A stretch of DNA of 58,796 bases from NCBI GenBank assembly GCA_964436165.1, contig CAYTBY010000004.1, forward strand, positions 1 through 58,796. Direction: 5' to 3'. The position numbers were made by a program, and so were the translations under genes. The first letter of the stretch is position 1; every line of letters starts with the position of its first letter. The notes below the pieces were generated by a model, which worked only from the letters and a program-made list of their open reading frames with translations, searched no databases and was not told where the DNA came from. Shown in pieces: positions 49,938 through 58,637 of the stretch. The DNA comes from 2-01-FULL-39-28 sp964436165. Its GTDB lineage: Bacteria; Patescibacteriota; Minisyncoccia; 2-02-FULL-40-12; GWA2-44-9.

Positions 49938-51583
49938 TACATTTCAAAATATGATTCGGTTATTCCCTGGCTAATGTCCAAATTTAGCTTGCTTAATACA
50001 CGTTTAATTTTATTTTCGTTTTTCATCTTATTATCTGATCTAATCTCCAAAAAGTTTCCCAGAACCCTCTTCCTGAATTCATCAATAACATAGACGGAAT
50101 CAAGAGAAAAAACTACACCGTCGAGCTGGAATAGTTCCCTGGTTTTCTTGACTGTTTTAATACAATTTCCATAAAGAGCTAAAAATTTATTTTTTACTTC
50201 CTCGGTAATTTCAAATTCGAATTTTGGTCTCTTTCTGAAGGACGATCTTACCTTTGGTCCTTTGTAGGTAAGGATGAAAAGCGCGCCCTCTTCTCTTATC
50301 CTTAAAATCTCTCCGGTATCAACAAGGTTTCTATCTTTCGGATTGTAATAGTAATCTGTCTGAACAACGGCCCCCAACCGGTCAGCGCCTAATTTTCTTA
50401 AACTCTCCGAGTCTATGTCGGCAACAAATTTAATCTGAACTTCATGAAGACCGGACTTTTCAGCTTCTACTTCTGGGTTATATTCATTATTAATTATTAT
50501 GTCAGCATTGTTCTTGGTAGCTTGAACATATTTTTCGTGCATTGGCTCCACTATTTCTGAGAAATACTTTAAAATATCAGACGGTTTCTGGCCGGTTCTC
50601 TCGACATCTCTAAGCAACCTTCTGAGAATTCGGCCATGAAAACCTATATCGACGAAGATTCTGATATCCCCCTCACCGACCAAAGCTTCATTTAAGGCAA
50701 AAAGTCCTTCCAAAATTATAACCTTTGCTGACCTAAATACTTCTGAACCTATCGGCTCCCCGCTTTTAAAACTATAGACCGGTTTATCTATAAACGTTTC
50801 TCTTTTTAGTAATGCGAGGTGTTCTTTTAAAAGCCCGAGGTCTAGGGCTTCGGGCTGATCCCAATTCAAAATTACGCCCCGCTCCTTTTCTCTGTCCATA
50901 TAACTACGGCCACGATAGTAATCGTCCATCGATAATATAGCCGCTTTATCGCCAAACCTACTCTTAATCTTATCGGCCACAGCGCTAGTTTTTCCGGAAG
51001 CCGAACCGCCTGCTACCTGAATAATAACCGACTGCCGACCATTCTTTAAAATTTTATCCACTAAAGCAATGACTCTGGCAATTCCTGATTCCAGGTCAAA
51101 CTTATATTTATTCCCTAATCCGTCAAATCCATGCGTAGCCAAGTTGTTACTCGAATATTTTTTGTCATCGGTTACATCTCGACCGAACCATTCAGGAGGT
51201 ATGAAACTCTTGGCGTTATTTTCCGTTTTAAACTCTACCTCAGCAGTATAAAGATCGTCAAAGTCACGATAGATATCTAATTCTATTATAAATCCATTAT
51301 ATGGAATATAAAAACGGGTCTTCCAGAGACGTCTGCCTATGGTTTTAGGCCACAATGAATAAAATTCTTCTTTCGTTATTTCCATGTCGCCGTCTGGACC
51401 AATATCCCTTACGACGCCATGACCGGATTTCTTAACCTTAAAATATTTGTCGCCCTCGCGTCTTATCCTGGTATCTAATCCATCCTTGTCCTTAAAATAA
51501 CCGGCTACCAGTTCCTTATGCGGATACGAATCTAAATTTTTCGGTATAAGTTTAACTTCCCATTTTCGTTCTATTTCTTGCAT
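49937..51583 (-). CDS. CYTH - uridine kinase - CYTH fusion
   Basis: Starting at MQEIERKW, an N-terminal CYTH domain (EIERKW; about residues 1-165) is followed by a P-loop kinase domain with GGSASGKTS and DDYYRG, typical of uridine kinases (about 190-390), and a second CYTH-like domain near the C-terminus (about 390-548, YYYNPKDRNL, EILRIREEG, FEFEITE). CYTH domains hydrolyse or bind triphosphate groups. The fusion implies a role in nucleotide or polyphosphate metabolism. I know no close precedent with a kinase between two CYTH domains. Confidence 0.75.
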   Translation of the reverse strand: MQEIERKWEVKLIPKNLDSYPHKELVAGYFKDKDGLDTRIRREGDKYFKVKKSGHGVVRDIGPDGDMEITKEEFYSLWPKTIGRRLWKTRFYIPYNGFIIELDIYRDFDDLYTAEVEFKTENNAKSFIPPEWFGRDVTDDKKYSSNNLATHGFDGLGNKYKFDLESGIARVIALVDKILKNGRQSVIIQVAGGSASGKTSAVADKIKSRFGDKAAILSMDDYYRGRSYMDREKERGVILNWDQPEALDLGLLKEHLALLKRETFIDKPVYSFKSGEPIGSEVFRSAKVIILEGLFALNEALVGEGDIRIFVDIGFHGRILRRLLRDVERTGQKPSDILKYFSEIVEPMHEKYVQATKNNADIIINNEYNPEVEAEKSGLHEVQIKFVADIDSESLRKLGADRLGAVVQTDYYYNPKDRNLVDTGEILRIREEGALFILTYKGPKVRSSFRKRPKFEFEITEEVKNKFLALYGNCIKTVKKTRELFQLDGVVFSLDSVYVIDEFRKRVLGNFLEIRSDNKMKNENKIKRVLSKLNLDISQGITESYFEM

Positions 51584-51659
51584 TGATTTTTCCTTGTTAA
51601 AGTGCATCGGTTTTTATATTTAACCATATTTATATAAAATTACAAACAAAAATCCTGGG

Positions 51660-51980
51660 TTAATCCAGGATTTTTGTTATCTGAACTTTCGTGTAGGGTT
51701 GCCTGTGGCCTTTCTTTTTTCTCCTTCTTGTCTTGTTTTTATAACGAAAGACCATTTTCTTTTTACCCTTTCCTTCTTCAATTACTTTGGCCTCAACCTT
51801 AGCTCCGACCACTAGGGGTTTCCCTACCTTAATATCCTTGGCATTAGCCCAGAGCAAAACCTGATCAAAGATAACCATGCCCTGAGCTTGTCGAAGGGTT
51901 TCATCCAATTTTTCCACGCTTAAAACATCCCCTTCTTGGACTTTGTACTGTTTTCCTCCGGTTTTAATTACGGCAAACAT
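51660..51980 (-). CDS. rplU: Ribosomal protein L21
   Basis: MFAVIKTGGKQYKVQEGDVL at the start and TRRRKKKGHRQPYTKVQITK at the end identify L21 (106 aa). A palindromic element adds TLRQAQGM near residue 30, in a loop after VEKLDE. L27 (rpmA), the usual partner, is not adjacent. A ribosomal protein that tolerates such an insert must place it on the surface. Confidence 0.97.
   Translation of the reverse strand: MFAVIKTGGKQYKVQEGDVLSVEKLDETLRQAQGMVIFDQVLLWANAKDIKVGKPLVVGAKVEAKVIEEGKGKKKMVFRYKNKTRRRKKKGHRQPYTKVQITKILD
51879..51898. repeat. CCCTTCGA palindromic element in rplU
   Basis: On the minus strand CCCTTCGACAAGCTCAGGGC is read in frame in a ribosomal protein gene. It is a near-consensus copy. 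Confidence 0.8.
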
Positions 51981-52024
51981 GGTTTCGTTATGTTATCACA
52001 ATATATTTTTAGGTCAAGCTCGCC

Positions 52025-52201
52025 TTATTCCGTTTTTTTATTATTATTCATGAGGTCGTGCCGCTTTAAAAATTTAATTATATCTTTACCACAAATCTCA
52101 CAAAAAGATTGCGAACTAAAAGGATGGGCTATTGTTACAGCTATTTCTAATTCTTTTTGTTTAATTTGTTTACGACATAAGTCGCACTTAATAATGCGCA
52201 T
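52025..52201 (-). CDS. Small zinc-knuckle protein
   Basis: The 58-aa frame reads MRIIKCDLCRKQ ... SQSFCEICGKDIIKFL with two CxxC pairs, a typical zinc ribbon. TATAAT lies 7 bases before the ATG. A DNA- or RNA-binding role is possible. The Cys pairs and the promoter are the main support. Confidence 0.65.
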   Translation of the reverse strand: MRIIKCDLCRKQIKQKELEIAVTIAHPFSSQSFCEICGKDIIKFLKRHDLMNNNKKTE

Positions 52202-52242
52202 TTTAGTAATTATAACAAAAAATATTGAAAAGCAATCACTCC

Positions 52243-55200
52243 TTAGCTACAAGTCAACGGTATCCAGGGCAAAATAGTCGATCCTGTTACCATCAAAGAA
52301 ATGCTTAAAATAATCGTATAAACCCCATAAATTACCAACCCGCCAATAATGGCATATAGAAACGCCTTTTTAGCATTGGCAAAGCCGGTTGGATTACCGC
52401 GTGAGAGCATAAATGCAATTCCTGAATAAATAAATACTATTCCCACTGCAATCAGAGCGAATCTTACGCTGTAGCAGGCAAGACCGGCGAATATCCTCGG
52501 CACCGACTGGACGGTAAAATTACTGCCTATCCCCTGCGCAATTGGTCCTGACGATGTGGAAGTGGGAGTGGGTGTTGGTGTTGGTCCAATAGTAGATGTT
52601 GGTATAGGGGTAGGGGTAGGTCCAATGGTAGATGTTGGCGTCGGCGTCGGCGTCGGACTAGGCAAAACAACATTAAAGAAATTAACCTGATTGGATTGAA
52701 CATAATTTGACTGTCCCTGAACTTGGGCAGTAAAGTAAATTTCTTCATTGCCCGATTCATTACCGCCGTCAATATAGTCTTGAGGAGTAAGTTGATAGGT
52801 GTAAGTTACGGCGCTGGTTGAAGAGTTGAATATTTGAGCCAACGGACCGGCGATTAGGTCGTCAGGATTAAGGGGATCTTCCTCGTATATATTTAAGTTT
52901 ATGGTTTGGCCGTTACAGGCAACAGGATCGGCCACGATTAGATTGAGTGTCGCTGTGTCTCCAACATTGTATTGACTCCCCCCCTGCCAGGTGGCCGAGG
53001 TAATGGTGCAGGGAGGATTTGCCACATTTTGGACCGTAATATAAACCACCGCAGTATTTCTGTTTCCAGCTGAATCCCTGGCCCTAGCCGTGAGCTTGTG
53101 ACTGCCGTTGGTAAATTGAGTTGAATCAAATGTGACTGAATATGGGAGTGTCGTATCTTCCGGTCCCAAAGCAACTCCTGACGCGCCATCAAATCTAAAC
53201 TCCACACCGACTACTCCGACTGCGTCAGTTGCCAAAGCCGAAAGAAGAACATTTGTCCCGCTAATTATAGAACCGTCGGCTGGGGCAGTGATTGATATTG
53301 CCGGCGGGGTAACATCTATCCCTGGCTGGCCAAGAACAATTTCCGAAAGAAACGTCCACCAGCTGTTCCAAATTTTTAATCTACTCTGCTGGCAATTTGA
53401 AGGCAATCCCTGGAGAATTATCTGATAAAGACCGTCTGTCACTGGTTGAGCCAGAGTCCACTCCATATTTCTAGTCAGTCCGCACCACAGTTCGATTCTA
53501 GTGGGAAGATAAATCCCGGAAGCTTGATTTCTTAAAGTATGAAGCGTTACTTGGTTTGGAATATTGCCGCTGGCTGGACTAATTTGGATATCAAAATTAA
53601 AACTTGGCTGACCAATTATACCCACCCATTCAGAATTACGAAAATCAGTCGGACTAAAGAGGCCATTATTTAGCTCCGTTCCCGCATCGGAGTAAGCCGA
53701 GTCAGGTGAAGCACTAAAAGTATAAGTATACGGTGTTATGGGAACGTGGTAGTAAGAGTGAACATAATCAACATACATATAGTCCGGCAGGGAAGCCTGG
53801 GCAATGTCCCCGCCCCAGGTCCCGACCTCGTTTGTAACTAAAACGTACCCGGGCTGCTGAGATACTCCACCGCCAGAAGATTGAAAGGTTTGATTTCCAT
53901 CGGCATAAAAACGATACTCTGTTGGCTGCCAATTTAACCCAACCTCATGGTATCCCTGGCTAATACCAGGAACATTAGATAGTAAACTGTCTCCCTGATG
54001 ATCCACTCCATACCCGTCCCAGCCACTACCATTGTTTATAATATCGCCGATCGCTGGCTTCTCAATTATATCTATCTCCGCTCCGTCTTGAGCTGAATTA
54101 TCAACTCTCGTATAGTCACCAGAAAGCATCCAAAAAGCGCCCCAATTGCCCGGTTGCATCATAAAATCGATTTTCGCGCCAAAGTACCCGAACTTTTGGT
54201 TGTATTTACCGTTTGTATCAATTGCTCCGCTAGTGTAAGCCGGGATTCCATTATCTAATCCGGTCCTCTGGACTAACTGCCCCTGACCATTTAAGTAAGA
54301 AGCGTCTCTGGTCCACCAATTAGGAGGTACGGTCAGATTTTGGCGTAAATAATCACCGAGTTGATTCCACTTGGTGCCTTCTATTGTACTCCCGTCAAAC
54401 TCGTCATAAAAAGTCAATTGCCAAACGGTGCCAGCGGGAGGAGTAGGAAGAAGTTCTTGGGGAAGAACAATGGCTGAAAAAGCGGGCAATGACGATGGAG
54501 TTGGCGTTGGCGTCGGCGTTGGAGTAGGTGTTGGAGTTTGGGTTGGAGTTGGAATGGGTGTCGGAGTTGGAGAAATAACAGTACCACCGATTCCGATTAT
54601 CTCGGAACCAGTGATAAAGGCTCCCATATTTATGGCTGAACCGCTGGAGATTCCTCCGATTCGACCAGCATTGCGAGCTGAGGAGCCTGATTGCAATCGA
54701 AATGCAGTCGCTGGAGGAGTACCGGTTAATGGCCCGACAAAAAGTGGATCGGTGGTGATTGAATTTAGATCAAAACCTAAAGATTGCCATTGAGATAAGG
54801 ATTGAATCCCGCCAGAGAGAAAGAATCCTGCATATGGTGAAGTCGGCGCACGATAGTTAGAATAGTTGGAAAGTAGCTGAGTTGTTGTCGGAGATCCAGG
54901 GTCAAATCTTAATGAAGCATTATTGTATCCGTTTGGAACAGTATTTAGATTGATAATATTGTTGTAAAATTGCATGCCCGGTAAAGATATGTATTCAGCT
55001 ATACCAATGCGGCCATTATGCATAGTATTATTGTAAACTGACATATTACCATCACGGCTTGCGTCGCCAAGATTAAACAAGACACCTACTGGGGTATTGG
55101 CTATTACGTTGTTTCGAATTATGTTCCCCTGAACCGGACATGCACCGCACCTAGAGGAAGTGAAGCCGTTGAAGAGAACCCCATAAGAATAGACGTCATG

Positions 55201-57117
55201 GATGTAATTTAATTCATGGACATTGGAGACGCCATTCTCTTTATCAAAGATAGCCACATTGCATTGTGACAGGTCATTATTGTGAACATGGGTATTATGG
55301 GCATCGTATAGCTTGATGCAGGCAGCGTTTTGATGGGTATCACTGACATAATATACATTACGAATTATGTTGTTTCGGAGAATGACGTAATCGGCTTGCT
55401 CAACACGTATCCCGTCGTAGTTGCCCGTTCCTCCGGTTGAGCCAGTACTGCCCTTATTGATTATCATATTTTCAATTATCACGTTATTGGAGCTTTGAAT
55501 GCGAATATCAGTACTTGGAGCGGTAACAAAACCATCCCAAATTATATGGTTCCTGCTTGATGTACCGATAACTGGATTATTAACCCCATTACCTCCCTGA
55601 AGATTCCTTGAAACTATCGGCTGATGACGTGAACCACTTACTGGTGTATAGGCACGAAAAGAGATGGGTTGGGAGGCAGTTCCGGAATTGGAGGGATTAA
55701 ATTTGGGATTGGGATCGCCAGATATGGCCACCGTAATATCCGTATACGTTCCGTTTTTCACACAGACTGTAGCTCCGGCGCTGATGGGAGTAAAGGTTCC
55801 TACTCCTCCGCCTTGTTCTCTTGAAGGAATACCATCAACTGCTCGGTGGAGTGTCCGCCATGGCGCTGTTTCACTAGTGCCGGCATTGGAATCACTAGCA
55901 TTGGTATGGTTCTGATCAACGTAATGAGTGCAGCTAGTCGTAGAAATTGGTGTTGGAGTTGGTGTTGGTGTTAGGGTTGGGGTGGGGGTAGGAGTAGCAG
56001 AGGGGATCGGTGTAGGAGTAGGTGTGGGAGTTAACGTAGGAGTCGGTATTGATCCCCCGCTACCCAATACATACTGCCAAGTTTCACCAGCACGAGCACT
56101 AGAAGCATTCTCGTCAGCCCATAAAATAATGCGATCTTGGAAAGGAACGTAAGTCATTTCAAAATGATGAACCTCTGGACGGGGAGTACCAGTGACATTA
56201 GTCCAAGTATTTATGTTGTAGTCATAAGTCCAGGTTGTATTGTTGTCGGCAGCAACAAGGACTGCCAACTGGCTTTGGATGTCATAGGCCATTTTTAGAA
56301 AAATACCTGTCGGCTGGCCAGTAGTTCCTCTTAGACTCCAGCAGTTAGTATTATAATCATAAGCCCAGGTTTGCATTAATCCGTTTGAACTATAGCCGGT
56401 CATCAAGACTCTATCGACGGAATATACATAAGCCATAGCGTGAGTGTGCATAGCTGGAGGACGATTACTTAAACAGCTTGGACTCATTATAGAATCTCGA
56501 TTCTGCCAGGTATTGGTTGCATCATCATAGGCCCAGGTTACGTTGTCCTGAAAATAGTATCCTCCAAATAGAATCGCCCGATCAGATTCACTGTCATAAG
56601 CCATAGCGTGACCCCAGCGGTTGCCAGGGTTAGAGACCGGATTAGGATTAGTCCAGCTATTGGTGTTAAAATTGTAAATCCAGGTTTCGTTGCTGCCACT
56701 GCCTCCTTGTAGCTGACCGCCATAAAGAATCATCCGATCACTTGTGCTATCATAGACCATCACCGCATGGCCGCGGGGGCTGGGTCTTGATGCTGGCGAC
56801 ATTTGTGACCAAATATTGGTTCCTACGTTATATATCCAGGTCTGATCAGTATAAGTGGCGCCGCCATGGTCACCAAACATAACAATCCTCTGGCTTTCGG
56901 AGTCATAAGCCAGGGCTGGGCCATCTTTATGACCTGGGGGGCTGGTTGAGTTGAGTAGGGTCCAGGTGCCGGATACTTGAGCCAAAGAAGGAGAAGAAAT
57001 ATGTGCTGTATACAAGAATCCAAAACTAATCGTCGTAGCAATTATTAGTACAAAAAAGAAATGAAACCTGTGATGATGTTCCTTAATATAGTCCGGGAGA
57101 AATTTATAAGAGGACAT
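52243..57117 (-). CDS. Giant surface protein: kelch-like, beta-helix, GH16, Ig, C-terminal membrane helices
   Basis: The 1,624-aa protein has a signal/anchor helix (about residues 18-42), kelch-like repeats (about 45-350), a PTPTP linker, a right-handed beta-helix of pectate-lyase type (about 410-840, many IIRNNV and VHNNDLS turns), a second linker, and a GH16-like lectin/glycanase domain (from WQLTFYDEFDG, ~897). The catalytic pattern ExDxxE is present as EIDIIE (~1010). Ig-like domains follow (~1270-1365). After more linkers, two helices (about 1546-1620) resemble the TrbC/VirB2 pilin fold. Surface display and polysaccharide binding or cleavage are likely. The N-terminal 15 residues overlap the upstream toxin gene. 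Confidence 0.75.
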   Translation of the reverse strand: MSSYKFLPDYIKEHHHRFHFFFVLIIATTISFGFLYTAHISSPSLAQVSGTWTLLNSTSPPGHKDGPALAYDSESQRIVMFGDHGGATYTDQTWIYNVGTNIWSQMSPASRPSPRGHAVMVYDSTSDRMILYGGQLQGGSGSNETWIYNFNTNSWTNPNPVSNPGNRWGHAMAYDSESDRAILFGGYYFQDNVTWAYDDATNTWQNRDSIMSPSCLSNRPPAMHTHAMAYVYSVDRVLMTGYSSNGLMQTWAYDYNTNCWSLRGTTGQPTGIFLKMAYDIQSQLAVLVAADNNTTWTYDYNINTWTNVTGTPRPEVHHFEMTYVPFQDRIILWADENASSARAGETWQYVLGSGGSIPTPTLTPTPTPTPIPSATPTPTPTLTPTPTPTPISTTSCTHYVDQNHTNASDSNAGTSETAPWRTLHRAVDGIPSREQGGGVGTFTPISAGATVCVKNGTYTDITVAISGDPNPKFNPSNSGTASQPISFRAYTPVSGSRHQPIVSRNLQGGNGVNNPVIGTSSRNHIIWDGFVTAPSTDIRIQSSNNVIIENMIINKGSTGSTGGTGNYDGIRVEQADYVILRNNIIRNVYYVSDTHQNAACIKLYDAHNTHVHNNDLSQCNVAIFDKENGVSNVHELNYIHDVYSYGVLFNGFTSSRCGACPVQGNIIRNNVIANTPVGVLFNLGDASRDGNMSVYNNTMHNGRIGIAEYISLPGMQFYNNIINLNTVPNGYNNASLRFDPGSPTTTQLLSNYSNYRAPTSPYAGFFLSGGIQSLSQWQSLGFDLNSITTDPLFVGPLTGTPPATAFRLQSGSSARNAGRIGGISSGSAINMGAFITGSEIIGIGGTVISPTPTPIPTPTQTPTPTPTPTPTPTPSSLPAFSAIVLPQELLPTPPAGTVWQLTFYDEFDGSTIEGTKWNQLGDYLRQNLTVPPNWWTRDASYLNGQGQLVQRTGLDNGIPAYTSGAIDTNGKYNQKFGYFGAKIDFMMQPGNWGAFWMLSGDYTRVDNSAQDGAEIDIIEKPAIGDIINNGSGWDGYGVDHQGDSLLSNVPGISQGYHEVGLNWQPTEYRFYADGNQTFQSSGGGVSQQPGYVLVTNEVGTWGGDIAQASLPDYMYVDYVHSYYHVPITPYTYTFSASPDSAYSDAGTELNNGLFSPTDFRNSEWVGIIGQPSFNFDIQISPASGNIPNQVTLHTLRNQASGIYLPTRIELWCGLTRNMEWTLAQPVTDGLYQIILQGLPSNCQQSRLKIWNSWWTFLSEIVLGQPGIDVTPPAISITAPADGSIISGTNVLLSALATDAVGVVGVEFRFDGASGVALGPEDTTLPYSVTFDSTQFTNGSHKLTARARDSAGNRNTAVVYITVQNVANPPCTITSATWQGGSQYNVGDTATLNLIVADPVACNGQTINLNIYEEDPLNPDDLIAGPLAQIFNSSTSAVTYTYQLTPQDYIDGGNESGNEEIYFTAQVQGQSNYVQSNQVNFFNVVLPSPTPTPTPTSTIGPTPTPIPTSTIGPTPTPTPTSTSSGPIAQGIGSNFTVQSVPRIFAGLACYSVRFALIAVGIVFIYSGIAFMLSRGNPTGFANAKKAFLYAIIGGLVIYGVYTIILSISLMVTGSTILPWIPLTCS

Positions 57118-57754
57118 TTGGAAGTAATTTTTTAGCTTCAGAATTGAAAAATTCTTTTAATTCTTCAACAGAAAGTGGCTTAACCATTTTGGGCAATGCT
57201 ACAATATTTCTAACTTTAGCAAAAGAACTTCCTATAGTTAACGGGTCTAACTTAGTGTTGAATTTAATTAATACCTTGTTCTGTAGTTTTTCTAGCGAGT
57301 ATTTTTGAATAAGAAAATAGAGATCTACAAAATCTTTGGGATCAAAACGGTCAGTAATTGTAATTAGTTTATTGACGGCGATATCAAATTCGCTATCCAC
57401 CCTAGCGCCATTAAAATCATTGGCAATTTCAAGCTGTTTGAAAGGATATTTTGTAAACTCAACTTTATATTCTTCATCCCCTGCGCCATAAAAAAACTGA
57501 TTACGATCATACAATTTAGAAAATCTAGTTTTCTCAGCTCCGACTATCTTTCTTAGGTCATCTGCAATACTATGAATAAAAATTGGATCGAAATCGTCAA
57601 AAGAAAAAAAATCCAGATCATCGGATATGCGATGATACAAATAATAACCAGCCAAAGCTGTCCCGCCGGTTAGATATAAATTATTCAGATTTTTTTTCGA
57701 GAAAACAAAACCTATGGCTTTTTTCTGCCATTCTTTTAGAATTTCTTGTTCCAT
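57104..57754 (-). CDS. AbiEii-like nucleotidyltransferase, second copy
   Basis: The protein is collinear over all 216 aa with the copy at 22.4 kb, including LTGGTALAGYYL, HRISDDLDFF and FAKVRNI. Its 3' end overlaps the start of the giant gene by 14 bases, so the two may be coupled. It is the downstream member of the pair with the 66-aa gene. Confidence 0.8.
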   Translation of the reverse strand: MEQEILKEWQKKAIGFVFSKKNLNNLYLTGGTALAGYYLYHRISDDLDFFSFDDFDPIFIHSIADDLRKIVGAEKTRFSKLYDRNQFFYGAGDEEYKVEFTKYPFKQLEIANDFNGARVDSEFDIAVNKLITITDRFDPKDFVDLYFLIQKYSLEKLQNKVLIKFNTKLDPLTIGSSFAKVRNIVALPKMVKPLSVEELKEFFNSEAKKLLPNVLL

Positions 57755-57936
57755 AATAGAAGTTCGAGAAAGGCTCTTTTTTCATCTTGAATATTAAGTT
57801 CTTCGAGGTATTTCTCGAGCTGTTTTTTATCCAACTTTTCATCGCCCAAGCCATAATTTATTAACCTTTCTAAATGCCATTTTGGATCATGCTGGGCCTG
57901 CTTCTCATATTCTGTTGTATTATAATCCCAAGGCAT
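57736..57936 (-). CDS. 66-aa partner of the AbiEii-like protein, second copy
   Basis: It matches the 66-aa protein at 23 kb (DPKWHLERLINYG ... KRAFLELLLWNKKF) and overlaps the toxin-like gene by the same 19 bases. TATAAT lies 6 bases before the ATG. Conserved length and overlap across diverged copies argue for function. Confidence 0.65.
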   Translation of the reverse strand: MPWDYNTTEYEKQAQHDPKWHLERLINYGLGDEKLDKKQLEKYLEELNIQDEKRAFLELLLWNKKF

Positions 57937-57964
57937 AATTAGATTATATCACATTTGCCACCCA

Positions 57965-58015
57965 AAACAAAAAGGAAATGAAACCTGTGGTGACGTTCTT
58001 TAATAAAACTGGCCA
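57965..58015 (-). pseudogene. Duplicate fragment of the giant gene's 5' end
   Basis: The frame SFIKERHHRFHFLFVL matches DYIKEHHHRFHFFFVL of the giant protein with about 80 percent base identity. It lies just upstream of the toxin pair, so the pair sits between the remnant and the live gene. Its insertion may have duplicated or displaced the 5' end. Confidence 0.65.
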
Positions 58016-58091
58016 ATTGGTCTGATAAGGACACTAGTTACATTATACTAAATATTTTCTATTTTAAAAAATGTGTTAAAATACAGTAGTT

Positions 58092-58120
58092 ATGGCGCCA
58101 CCCTCACACCTACTCAGCTT
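58092..58120. repeat. GIY-YIG cassette left inverted repeat
   Basis: ATGGCGCC, a 3-base extra, then CTCACACCTACTCAGCTT; the reverse complement lies at 58378-58403. Confidence 0.8.
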
Positions 58121-58124
58121 AATC

Positions 58125-58388
58125 ATGTATTATTTCTATGTCTTAAAAAGTACCCAAGATAACGAACTTTATTTTGGATACACCGAAGATCTAAAGAATA
58201 GATTGTTGCAACACAATTCCGGGGAGGTTCAATCTACAAGATTGAGAAAACCTCTAATTTTGGTATACTATGAGGCATACACATCACAATCTGATGCTAA
58301 ACACAGAGAATATAGCATTAAGCTGAGAGGTAATGCCTATCTACAGCTAAAAAGAAGAATAAAGAATTGTGTTGCAAAAGCTGAGTAG
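58125..58388 (+). CDS. GIY-YIG endonuclease in an inverted-repeat cassette
   Basis: I start at MYYFYVLKSTQ. The YVL ... YFGYT core and conserved Arg (LKNRLLQH) and Glu (HREYSIK) match the short GIY-YIG family (about 87 aa). Such nucleases are often mobile. The frame begins just inside one 26-29-bp inverted repeat and its stop lies in the other. The right repeat touches a tRNA-like piece. Alternatively it is a UvrC-like housekeeping nuclease. Confidence 0.75.
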   Translation: MYYFYVLKSTQDNELYFGYTEDLKNRLLQHNSGEVQSTRLRKPLILVYYEAYTSQSDAKHREYSIKLRGNAYLQLKRRIKNCVAKAE

Positions 58389-58403
58389 GTGTGAGGGCGC
58401 CAT
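58378..58403. repeat. GIY-YIG cassette right inverted repeat
   Basis: AAGCTGAGTAGGTGTGAGG followed by GCGCCAT. Its last bases GGCGCCAT form the 5' acceptor of the disrupted tRNA-like sequence. Confidence 0.8.
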
Positions 58404-58456
58404 CGTCTATCGCCAGCCAGAGGCTGGTCCGCCCATGGCGGAGTTAGGACATCCCG
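58396..58456 (+). tRNA. 5' part of a disrupted tRNA (Glu-like)
   Basis: GGCGCCA-TC-GTCTA ... GTTAGGAC-A-TCCCG follows the tRNA-Glu downstream, but 33 bases forming a GC-rich hairpin replace the D-loop GTG. The 3' part lies beyond another tRNA. It may be a relic rather than a working gene. Confidence 0.5.
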
Positions 58457-58550
58457 CACATAGCTGTTCCGCTGACCGCCAAACAAAACGGGGGCGGGCT
58501 ATATGCGGGACAGGTATGCTTCCTTGCCCCGTACATAACTCCCACTAAAT

Positions 58551-58622
58551 GGCCTCATCGTCTAGTGGTTAGGACATCGCGTTCTCATCGCGGGAACACG
58601 GGTTCGACTCCCGTTGAGGCTG
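58551..58622 (+). tRNA. tRNA-Glu (anticodon CTC)
   Basis: All stems form: GGCCTCA/TGAGGCT, GTC/GAC, TCGCG/CGCGG around TTCTCAT, ACGGG/CCCGT around TTCGACT. The discriminator is G and CCA is not encoded. It is flanked by inverted repeats CATAACTCCCAC and GTGGGAGTTATG. Confidence 0.93.
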
Positions 58623-58637
58623 CTAATGGTGGGAGTT

